64,000 nt of DNA, taken from Cyanobacteria bacterium FACHB-63. GTDB lineage: Bacteria; Cyanobacteriota; Cyanobacteriia; Leptolyngbyales; Leptolyngbyaceae. Location: assembly GCA_014695255.1 (NCBI GenBank), contig JACJNX010000093.1, forward strand, positions 1-64,000. Direction: 5' to 3'. Position numbers and translations under genes: made by a program. Position 1 is the stretch's first letter; every line of letters begins with the position of its first letter. Below are positions 40,808-48,519 of the stretch, piece after piece. The notes below the pieces were generated by a model. The model was given only the letters and a program-made list of their open reading frames with translations. It had not been told where the DNA came from and made no database searches.

Positions 40808-42577
40808 TTAGAACGAAGGACTATAGCGGATTGAGAAGTAAACACCGTTTTCTTGCAGTGTGCGTTTCTCTGAATCCAGCGACACGATCGGAATGCCCCA
40901 ATTTAGGCGAACAGAGAAGTCGTCTCCCTGTCGCCATAGCAATCCCAGTCCGATACCAGCCAGCGTGTTAGATGATGGATTGCTATTGCCGTCTCGATTC
41001 CACCCGACTCCTACATCGACAAACGGCGTTAACTGCAAGATGCCAGTTTTCGATGCTGTTCTCAAAATAGGCAATCGTAACTCTGTCGAGAACAAGAAGC
41101 CGTTATCGGTGAGCAACGCATCTTGACGGTAGCCGCGTACAGTTTCTGCCCCTCCAATTCCGACTTGTTCAAAAGGGACTAAGGCTCGATCGCTCAACTG
41201 CAAATCCCCACGCGCAATCAGCAGCGTATCCGGAGCTAACAATCGCGTCCATTGTGCCTGTCCGCGCCACGCAAAAAAGCGACTATCGGGAGCGGTTGCA
41301 TTCTGCGTCGCGTTGAACAACCCAACCCCAAAGCTGAACTGCGATCGTGCGGCAAAAACTTCTCGATCGCTGCGCTGCACATAATCTTGCAAAAAGCGCA
41401 CCGCCGAGATTCGCGTGCGTCCCTGCTCGTCTGCGCCGGGTGAAAGCTGAAACGGTCCAATGTTATTGATTCCCAGTTCAGTTTGGCTACTTTGGTGGGA
41501 TAACGTAACGCCTAACGCTAATTCTTGAGTAGGACGTTGAACGATCGGCTGGCGGTACGTCAATTCGTAATAGCGCGATCGCGATTGAATGTCTAAAATG
41601 TCGAAGGGCTCCTCAATCACCCGACTACGATTGCTGCCGTAAGCAAATCGCAGCGTTCCGTTGCGGGGATTAATCGGGATGATGTAGCTTAGATCCAAAC
41701 TATTACTGCCATCGGTGTTTGCGTATCCGATTCGCAATGAGTCACCAAATCCCAGCAGATTCGCTTGTGCAAGTTCAAGTCCACGTCGCAGCGTTCCGAC
41801 ACTGGGAGATCGAGCATTATCAATAAAGGGCGCGATGCTTAGGGTTTTTGCTTCTGAAACCGTGACTTGTAAAATGCTCGTTCCCAGTCGAGTCCCGGCT
41901 TGCAGGTCGGCGGAAATTGTTCTGATTAGCGGATCGAGTTGCAGCAACCGCAGTTGTTCGAGTAGAGCCGTGACGTTTAGCGGTGCTCCGGTCGCAAGCT
42001 GAATGCGGCTGCGGATATAGTCTGGATTTAAGCGCCGAGTTCCTACCACATTGATGCTTTCGACAGACCCTTCAATCACCTGAATTTTGACAATCCCATC
42101 CGATAAGGTTTGAGGGGGAAGGATGGCTGCTGAAGTCACGTATTTTGGTTGCTTCGGATCACCAATGTAGAGATTCGTAATTTCTGTTCGAACTTGCAGT
42201 AATTCAGCAAAGGTCAGGTTGCGATTCGTGTATTTCCGGGTAATTTGGTCAAAATCTGCTGCACTAAAAACCGTACTGCCCACCACTTCGATTCGACGAA
42301 CAAAGATCGTATCTGGAACATTGATTGGACTTTCTGGTGTGGGTTGGGGTCTAGGTTGTGGCAACAATTGTTCAGGAGGAGGAAGCTGGATCGGAGCTTC
42401 GGGAAGTCGAGGCTGCGGGACTTGTGGGGGAGTGATGTCTTGCGGCTGAAACGGTGGTTTTCGTCGAGGGGGTTGAACAGACTGCGCCCAAACTGGGCTA
42501 AACAGGACGATCGGGGATACGGCTGCAAGAACGTGCGAAGTGGTTTTGAGCAAGCAAGGTGAAACGCGATAAGGCAT
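40808..42577 (-). CDS. TpsB/ShlB-FhaC-type outer-membrane transporter (first copy)
   Basis: A 589-residue Omp85-superfamily pore of two-partner secretion. A signal peptide ends near VWAQ (residue 32). A Pro/Gln-rich linker follows, then two POTRA domains (IFVRRIEVVGSTVFSAADF; IVKIQVIEGSVESINVVG) and a 16-strand barrel with the VRGY motif (TVRGYRQDALL) typical of the L6 loop. It ends in an outer-membrane-type aromatic C terminus (YSPSF). No TpsA substrate gene lies directly beside it. The next candidate is at 50910, closer to the second TpsB at 59267. Confidence 0.88.
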   Translation of the reverse strand: MPYRVSPCLLKTTSHVLAAVSPIVLFSPVWAQSVQPPRRKPPFQPQDITPPQVPQPRLPEAPIQLPPPEQLLPQPRPQPTPESPINVPDTIFVRRIEVVGSTVFSAADFDQITRKYTNRNLTFAELLQVRTEITNLYIGDPKQPKYVTSAAILPPQTLSDGIVKIQVIEGSVESINVVGTRRLNPDYIRSRIQLATGAPLNVTALLEQLRLLQLDPLIRTISADLQAGTRLGTSILQVTVSEAKTLSIAPFIDNARSPSVGTLRRGLELAQANLLGFGDSLRIGYANTDGSNSLDLSYIIPINPRNGTLRFAYGSNRSRVIEEPFDILDIQSRSRYYELTYRQPIVQRPTQELALGVTLSHQSSQTELGINNIGPFQLSPGADEQGRTRISAVRFLQDYVQRSDREVFAARSQFSFGVGLFNATQNATAPDSRFFAWRGQAQWTRLLAPDTLLIARGDLQLSDRALVPFEQVGIGGAETVRGYRQDALLTDNGFLFSTELRLPILRTASKTGILQLTPFVDVGVGWNRDGNSNPSSNTLAGIGLGLLWRQGDDFSVRLNWGIPIVSLDSEKRTLQENGVYFSIRYSPSF

Positions 42578-42783
42578 GATTGTTAGGGTTCACGAATAGG
42601 TACTGGGCAAACAGTAATTCATTAAGTTCGCTAACTGCGATCAATCCTTACATGATTTCCTTGGCTCAGTCTACGACAGGTCGCCCTCATAACTATCTGA
42701 AGAACATACTGCCACTGCTCAACGCTTCTGGAATCGCGGCTTCTACGTCTGCTAGGGTTGCCGACGTTACTAAATGAAAGCAT

Positions 42784-42862
42784 GAATTTGCCCTCATCTC
42801 CAACCCTTCTCCCACGGGGAGAAGGAGCTAGAGTTCTTGTTCCCTCTCCCACGGTGCGCCCA
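42784..42862 (+). repeat. Interspersed CCTTCTCCCACGGGGAGAAGG-type repeat
   Basis: It contains the hairpin CCTTCTCCC/GGGAGAAGG (loop ACG) followed by a partial second copy (CCCTCTCCCACGG). Similar CCCTCATC-x-CCAACCC-TTCTCCC elements are common intergenic repeats in many cyanobacteria. It lies directly before a dioxygenase pseudogene. Confidence 0.6.
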
Positions 42863-42869
42863 CGCTGCC

Positions 42870-43178
42870 CCTAGAATCTGGAACCGTTCCTGACTTTCTC
42901 AAACAACTCGGTCAAACCCTACCCCTACCCAAAGCCATCCTAGTTATTTCGCCGCATTGGGAGACACAGCGACCGATCGTCAGTGCCGCAACTCATTTGC
43001 TTCCTTTGCGGTTCGTAACCATCCGACTGATGAACATTTATTGCCCATATTTGTGGCAATGGGAGCCGCAGGAACCCCTGTAGAAGCAACGCAACTGCAT
43101 TCAAGCTTTACCTATGGCGTGTTGAGTATGGCAGCCTATGCGTTTAATAGCAAGAAAGCAGAAATCGAAGTCTTTTGA
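42870..43178 (+). pseudogene. Class III ring-cleavage dioxygenase (DODA/LigB-like), internally deleted
   Basis: The first part reads LESGTVPDFLKQLGQTLPLP, then KAILVISPHWET: the N-terminal block of DODA-type extradiol dioxygenases, including the metal His. After about 43000 a different frame gives RNHPTDEHLLPIFVAMGAAG and HSSFTYGVLSMAAYAF, the C-terminal block. A whole gene of this type has about 260 codons. Here some 130 middle codons are missing and the two ends are out of frame. The start codon region is replaced by repeat DNA. Not functional. Confidence 0.75.
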
Positions 43179-43267
43179 TTGAATTACCAGCATCGACAAA
43201 TCGTTGATTGTTCGAGAATTTAAGATAAGTTGAAAGCTTAACCGTTGATACTTCTCAAACCCTCAAG

Positions 43268-43591
43268 ATGTCTTATTCACTCGATTACAACGAAGATGCA
43301 GCCCTCATCCAAGCAGTTCAAGCAAATTTGCAAGAAATTGCGCTTCAACTCGGACAGCCACAGGATGCAGAGGCGATCGCATCTCTCTACCAAACCGCGC
43401 AATCGCTTGTAAGCCACCTTTCTCCTGATGCACTGACGCTTGCGCGCGTGGCTGGAGTGTTGCTGGTATACCAACTGTCCGATGCCGACCCAAACGAAGT
43501 TCAATGGTTTAAATCTGAACTGCATCATTGCCCAGATGTTGAATCGATCGAGGAATTGATTGATTCTCTTTCTCGTCCTGATTCTTTGTAA
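43268..43591 (+). CDS. Conserved-looking small helical protein, function unknown
   Basis: A 107-residue acidic, helix-rich protein (ALIQAVQANLQEIALQLGQP, ASLYQTAQSLVSHLSPDALT) without signal peptide or cofactor motif. Its codon use resembles that of neighbouring genes. I do not recognise the family. It may form a helical bundle or TPR-like hairpins. Confidence 0.6.
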   Translation: MSYSLDYNEDAALIQAVQANLQEIALQLGQPQDAEAIASLYQTAQSLVSHLSPDALTLARVAGVLLVYQLSDADPNEVQWFKSELHHCPDVESIEELIDSLSRPDSL

Positions 43592-43797
43592 TACTGCCAA
43601 GCTTGAAATCAGGAGATCGCATTGCCTTCGGCTCATGCGAAGCACGTTCGTGCCCTCTTGCCAGAAGACCAGAACCGCTCACAACCTTTAAAGCCAACTC
43701 TACCGATCGACAACAACAGTTCTGCCCAATTACAGACCAGGCTGCTGAATCCAGTACGTTAGACTTTACAAAAGTTCACAATAACGTCTCTCATTCT

Positions 43798-44061
43798 ATG
43801 ACTCCGAATCTGTTAGAAGCAACGCATGAGTACTGGCACAAACTGAATGAACTCGAAGCCGCTTACCAACGAGGGGAAGTTACGCTTGAAGAAGTCGATG
43901 CCAACGTTGAAGAATTGATGGCAGAACTGGGGCGATCGCGACGCGCAGCGTTCAGCTATTGCTTCAGTGGAGTTCGTCGATTGTGGGAGGAGCAGCGAGA
44001 GGCGATCGTGGGCGTTTTGGGATTGGGCGTTTTGACTTACGGGTGGCTTGTGGTTCGCTAA
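43798..44061 (+). CDS. Small single-pass membrane protein, function unknown
   Basis: An 87-residue protein. The N-terminal part is charged and helical (MTPNLLEATHEYWHKLNELE, then EVTLEEVDANVEELMAELGR). The C-terminal part is a transmembrane helix (AIVGVLGLGVLTYGWLVV). I choose the ATG at 43798, since upstream codons look non-coding. It precedes the catalase-like gene by 114 bp; no link is evident. Confidence 0.55.
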   Translation: MTPNLLEATHEYWHKLNELEAAYQRGEVTLEEVDANVEELMAELGRSRRAAFSYCFSGVRRLWEEQREAIVGVLGLGVLTYGWLVVR

Positions 44062-44175
44062 ATGATTGACGATCGCGAATCGCAGACTTCCGGCACAAGG
44101 GGGATGACGAAAGTGAGCCCAGTTGCGAATGATTAAACGATAATTGTTTGAACTCACCCCCAGGCTATGCGCTAA

Positions 44176-45279
44176 ATGCTCAACTCAAATCAATACGTTC
44201 GCTACTCCCACGATGTAGAAGTCAAGCAACCGAATGAAGATAGACTCATCCGCGAAATTCTGAACTCTGTTGCTCGGCAAGGACAAAAAGTGTTCGACAA
44301 ACATCGTCATGCGATGCGCGGCGCCCATGCGAAAGGTCATGGCGGACTGAAGGGGGAACTGCAAATTTACGACAACTTACCCACTCATCTCGCTCAAGGG
44401 TTGTTTCGTGAACCTCGCACTTATCCGGTGATGATTCGGTTCTCAAGTGTTCCAGGTGATATTCTGCCGGATAGTCTTTCGACCTTTCGTGGCATGGCAA
44501 TTAAGGTGATTGGTGTAGAAGAACCGAAGCTTCTCGCGACTGAACCCAATGCTGTAACACAAGATCTTTTGATGCTTAACAGTCCGGTTTTTCCATCAGG
44601 GAACCTTGCTCGCTTTCTTCCTGAACAGTTGCTTCAGGAAAAGGTGGTCGTCAGTGCCCCAGAGGAGGCGCAACAACTATTGGGACTGACTGCCCGCGCA
44701 GTAAATGCAGTCACTCAAAAAGTAGGCATCGACCTCTATCCGACTGCGCTGGGGATTACGCAACCAGAGACCCATATTTTAGGCGAGACGTACTATACCT
44801 CTGCGGCTCTGCGCTATGGAGACTACGTTGCTAAGTTAAGTGCAGTTCCCATCTCTGCAAGTCTTCAGCCGCTGATCGGTAAAAGAATTGAGATGCAGAA
44901 TGCTTCTACTCTGCGTGATTTGATTGTAGAGTTTTTCCGAGAACAGTCGGCTGAATATGAATTGCGTGTCCAACTTTGTACCAATCTAGAGACGATGCCG
45001 ATCGAAGATACCTCGGTTCGGTGGTTAGAGCAGGATAGTCCTTATCAAGCGATCGGTAGAATCACGATTGGAATGCAGGAAGCCTATAGTCCAGCACGTC
45101 AGGTGTACGTGGATGAAGTACTGTCTTTCAGCCCCTGGCATACCCTTGCTGAGCATCAACCGCTAGGCGCAATTCAGCGCCTCCGCCGGGAGGTCTATGA
45201 GGCTTCGAGTCTTTACCGCCATGAAATGAACCAACAGCCAAAGGGAGAGCCACGCAGTATTGAGGAGATGCCCGATTAG
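44176..45279 (+). CDS. Catalase-fold heme protein (small catalase-like family)
   Basis: A 367-residue protein of the catalase superfamily, shorter than true catalases (about 480-500). The distal-His region is HAMRGAHAKGHGGLKGELQI, and the VMIRFSSVPGDILPDSLSTF segment follows. The proximal region lies in the C-terminal half (SPARQVYVDEVLSFSPWHTL). Members of this group include allene oxide synthase-like and lipid hydroperoxide-converting enzymes as well as weak catalases, so hydrogen peroxide may not be the substrate. No lipoxygenase gene is nearby. Confidence 0.8.
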   Translation: MLNSNQYVRYSHDVEVKQPNEDRLIREILNSVARQGQKVFDKHRHAMRGAHAKGHGGLKGELQIYDNLPTHLAQGLFREPRTYPVMIRFSSVPGDILPDSLSTFRGMAIKVIGVEEPKLLATEPNAVTQDLLMLNSPVFPSGNLARFLPEQLLQEKVVVSAPEEAQQLLGLTARAVNAVTQKVGIDLYPTALGITQPETHILGETYYTSAALRYGDYVAKLSAVPISASLQPLIGKRIEMQNASTLRDLIVEFFREQSAEYELRVQLCTNLETMPIEDTSVRWLEQDSPYQAIGRITIGMQEAYSPARQVYVDEVLSFSPWHTLAEHQPLGAIQRLRREVYEASSLYRHEMNQQPKGEPRSIEEMPD

Positions 45280-45378
45280 AAAGGTGGCAGACCCATACTT
45301 TCTAGATCAGCGTTTATTCTGCATTTGAGGTTTCAGTTTGCCATGATCCGACCTGTCTGACCACCCTAGGAGTTGCCC

Positions 45379-46860
45379 ATGACCTCACCCCTTTATCCGA
45401 CGCTGTATCAGGTCAACACCCGCGTCTTGCTGCAAAACCTGTCTAGATCGCTCGATCGTCCTGCCACCCTAGACGACATTCCAGACTGGATGCTTGATGC
45501 CTGGGTTGGGGTAGGGTTTGACTGGATTTACTGCCTGGGAGTTTGGCAGAGTGGAACTGCTGCGCTACAAGTCTCGCGATCGAATCCAATCTGGCTTGAA
45601 GAATATCATCAGCTTTTGTCGGATCTGCAAGATGAAGACATCTGTGGCTCGTGTTTTGCAGTAATAGACTATACAGTCCAGACCGGGATGGGCGGGAATG
45701 AGGCAATGGAGCGGTTGCGCGATCGTCTCCACCAGCGCGGGCTGAAACTGATGCTGGACTTTGTCCCCAATCACACAGCTCCTGATCATCCGTGGGTGCA
45801 GGCGCATCCGGATTTTTATGTGCAGGGAACCGAAGAACAGCTAGCGAGAGAGCCGCAAAACTACTGCCGTGTTGCACTTGCCTCTGGAGAACAAGTCTTT
45901 GCGTATGGACGCGATCCCTACTTTCCGGGCTGGCGCGATACATTGCAGCTCAACTACGGCAATCCGAATCTGCAAGTTGCTCAACTCGATGAATTACTGG
46001 AGATCGCCCATCTTTGTGATGGGGTACGCTGCGACATGGCAATGCTAATCCTGCCGGAAATCTTTCAGCAAACCTGGGGTATTTCAATTGAGCCATTCTG
46101 GGAGGAGGCAATCGGAAAGGTGCGATCGTCCAATTCCAGTTTTGTGTTTATGGCAGAGGTCTACTGGGATCTGGAGTGGACGCTGCAACAACAGGGGTTC
46201 GACTACACCTACGACAAACGTTTGTATGATCACCTGCGCGATCAGCAGGCTCGTCCAGTACGAGAGCACTTCTGGGCAAATTTAGACTATCAGCAGAAAT
46301 CTGCCCGTTTTCTAGAAAACCATGATGAGCCTCGCGCTGCCGCCACCTTCCCTCCTAATATTCATGAAGCAGCGGCGATCGTCTCTTTTTTCTCTCCGGG
46401 CTTGCGCTTTTTTCACCAGGGACAGCGTGAAGGCTACCAGAAAAGAATTTCAGTGCATCTGAATCGTGGGCCTCAAGAACCGATCGACGGTCGATTGAAA
46501 GAGTTCTATGATCGGTTGTTTAACACGCTGAAGGACCCCTTGTTTCGAGAGGGAACTTGGCAACTACTGGAGTGCCACCCGGCTTGGGAGGGCAACTGGA
46601 CAGTTGACTGTGCGATCGCCTTTAGCTGGACGCACCAAACCATTAGGAATGCGTTAGTTGTGGTGAACTATGCGCCGAATCAGAGCCAGTTCTATGTCAG
46701 CCTCCCCTTCAGCAATCTTGAAGGCAGCATGATTCACTTCAAGGATTTGATGCAAGACTATCGGTACAACTATTCCGATAATATTCTGCATCAGCCTAGG
46801 CTTTATCTCGATTTACCGCCCTGGAGCTATCACGTTTTTGAAGTCAGCCGCATTGCTTAA
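45379..46860 (+). CDS. GH13 alpha-amylase-family glycosyl hydrolase
   Basis: A 493-residue (beta/alpha)8 enzyme with all GH13 regions: region I DFVPNH, nucleophile D219 in GVRCDMAM, acid/base E260 in FMAEVYW, and H315-D316 in ENHDEPR. A C-terminal beta domain follows (about 400-493). The opening PTLYQVNTRVLL and short length resemble trehalose-synthase/sucrose-phosphorylase-like relatives more than secreted amylases. There is no signal peptide, so it is intracellular. The start at 45379 has an AGGAG site 6 nt upstream. The substrate cannot be settled by reading. Confidence 0.88.
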   Translation: MTSPLYPTLYQVNTRVLLQNLSRSLDRPATLDDIPDWMLDAWVGVGFDWIYCLGVWQSGTAALQVSRSNPIWLEEYHQLLSDLQDEDICGSCFAVIDYTVQTGMGGNEAMERLRDRLHQRGLKLMLDFVPNHTAPDHPWVQAHPDFYVQGTEEQLAREPQNYCRVALASGEQVFAYGRDPYFPGWRDTLQLNYGNPNLQVAQLDELLEIAHLCDGVRCDMAMLILPEIFQQTWGISIEPFWEEAIGKVRSSNSSFVFMAEVYWDLEWTLQQQGFDYTYDKRLYDHLRDQQARPVREHFWANLDYQQKSARFLENHDEPRAAATFPPNIHEAAAIVSFFSPGLRFFHQGQREGYQKRISVHLNRGPQEPIDGRLKEFYDRLFNTLKDPLFREGTWQLLECHPAWEGNWTVDCAIAFSWTHQTIRNALVVVNYAPNQSQFYVSLPFSNLEGSMIHFKDLMQDYRYNYSDNILHQPRLYLDLPPWSYHVFEVSRIA

Positions 46861-47077
46861 TGGGAGCATAGCTTTAGTCCACGACGGCTAGCATCAAGCT
46901 CGATCGGCAGAGTCAGCACAGAGAAGACCACCATCAAACTAAAAAGGAGAATGCCCAACCACATCAGTCCTGTAATACTAACGTCAGGCTCTAGGTTCCA
47001 TAACCCCTTGTTCATGCAACAACGCCGGAGGAATCTATGAAAGTTGCTAAACCAAAGAAATCAAACTTAAAGTTCAC

Positions 47078-48403
47078 TCATTTCTGTGCATGAACATAGT
47101 CTACAAAGTAAAACTTCGGGCGAATCCAGAACTTCAGCCCACTATAAACTCCTAGCCCTAAGAAGGCGATCGCAATCCAGGGCAGACCGAGCTTCACTCG
47201 CAGTGCGTCTGGCAATAGCGCAACGATCGCGACGGTAAAAGCAAAGTATATCAAGAGTGCTATCTGTACCCGGTTAATCACCAAAAGTGCTGTACGGCAG
47301 CTACTGCAGTGCTGTGTATGTTGTTGATAGCGATCGAGCATCTGTTCGCGATTCTCATTCCAGCGTGGTTGTGCTTCGATTCCAGCTTCGCTCCATGGCA
47401 ACCGCCCTTGGCAATACTGATCGAACCAGTTGCGGAATTCAATGACTAAACGATCTGCGCTCGTCGGTAGCTTATAAGCCGTTTTCCAACTTTCAGCGCG
47501 CGTTTTTTGATGCAGAAAATACTCCTGCTGCTGGAGCAAAATCATATCTCCATCTAGAACCTGATTGCGCGTCTGGATATGTTCCCACCAGCGCGGCGTA
47601 AACCGCTGCAGTGCTTTGGCAAAGTTGCGAGGAAACTGAGCGACGATTCTAGATTTCCCTGGAGACACAGGAATGCAATAGGTGACAAGTCCCACTTGCT
47701 TGCTGCCGTCGCCGAACTGAATCGCATACTCTAAACGGCAAGGTGGCTCAAACGTAATCGTTGCAGGAAATCGCCCCGAAGCGGTCGCTTCAATCCGTTC
47801 GGGTGTAGATTGCACAATTTTAATGGGCATTGGGGCAGCTTTATCGCGATTGCCCTGTACACCATGATGGGCAAATGGCACATGACTGGGATCAGTTACA
47901 TTTTCCACTAAGGTCTGCCAGTCGTATTCTAGATCGCGGACAAAAGAAGACCAGACAAAGCCTTTACTTGCATCAACTTGAGGCGATAAAGGCAAGGGGG
48001 TTTGCGCGGCTTGCTCAGAAGAGGCGGCATCTAGCCAAACCCAGAGTAAATCTTGCTGTTGGCGCACCGGAAAGGCGATCGCGCATAAATGGTCTTGATT
48101 TTTACTCACTAACTCTGGATTCTCCGCTTGGGGAATTTGAGTACAAACGCCTTGCGGATCAAATTGCCAACCGTGGTAACTACACATCAAATTTCCCGTT
48201 TTTTCGTCAATTCGTCCTTCGCTTAACGGAGCAAGACGGTGAGGGCATTGATCTAAAAACACTTGAAATGTCTCGGAAGACTTAGGTTTCCAGATGACTA
48301 GCCGCAATCCCAGCACTGTAACTGCGGTGGGCTGATTGAGATCTAGATCTTCAATAGGGATAAGCGGATACCAGTGCTGAAAGAAGTTAAATTGAGGTTC
48401 CAT
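47078..48403 (-). CDS. PaO/Tic55-family Rieske oxygenase with C-terminal membrane anchor
   Basis: A 441-residue aromatic-ring oxygenase. The Rieske [2Fe-2S] site is CPH...CSYHGW (C53, H55, C74, H77). The mononuclear iron motif is N-x-x-D-x-x-H-x4-H (ENVTDPSHVPFAHHG). The C terminus carries HCSSC (a CxxC pair near residue 367) and two hydrophobic helices, as in pheophorbide a oxygenase, Tic55 and PTC52. These plant proteins act on chlorophyll derivatives in the chloroplast envelope. The substrate of this cyanobacterial relative is unknown; a tetrapyrrole is a reasonable guess. Confidence 0.88.
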   Translation of the reverse strand: MEPQFNFFQHWYPLIPIEDLDLNQPTAVTVLGLRLVIWKPKSSETFQVFLDQCPHRLAPLSEGRIDEKTGNLMCSYHGWQFDPQGVCTQIPQAENPELVSKNQDHLCAIAFPVRQQQDLLWVWLDAASSEQAAQTPLPLSPQVDASKGFVWSSFVRDLEYDWQTLVENVTDPSHVPFAHHGVQGNRDKAAPMPIKIVQSTPERIEATASGRFPATITFEPPCRLEYAIQFGDGSKQVGLVTYCIPVSPGKSRIVAQFPRNFAKALQRFTPRWWEHIQTRNQVLDGDMILLQQQEYFLHQKTRAESWKTAYKLPTSADRLVIEFRNWFDQYCQGRLPWSEAGIEAQPRWNENREQMLDRYQQHTQHCSSCRTALLVINRVQIALLIYFAFTVAIVALLPDALRVKLGLPWIAIAFLGLGVYSGLKFWIRPKFYFVDYVHAQK

Positions 48404-48519
48404 AGATCTGAAGAGTTAAGCGAAGGAGCTATCGCTATTGTGCTATATCATCGCCTTTCACAATCATCCCACCTCTAAATAACCGGTCAATGAGTTAAAA
48501 CCCCGCTAAGATCGCGCGG

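Noticed and set aside
42580-42777. Plus-strand frame between TpsB and the dioxygenase remnant
   Set aside because: No ribosome-binding site, no family pattern, and it ends in repeat DNA.
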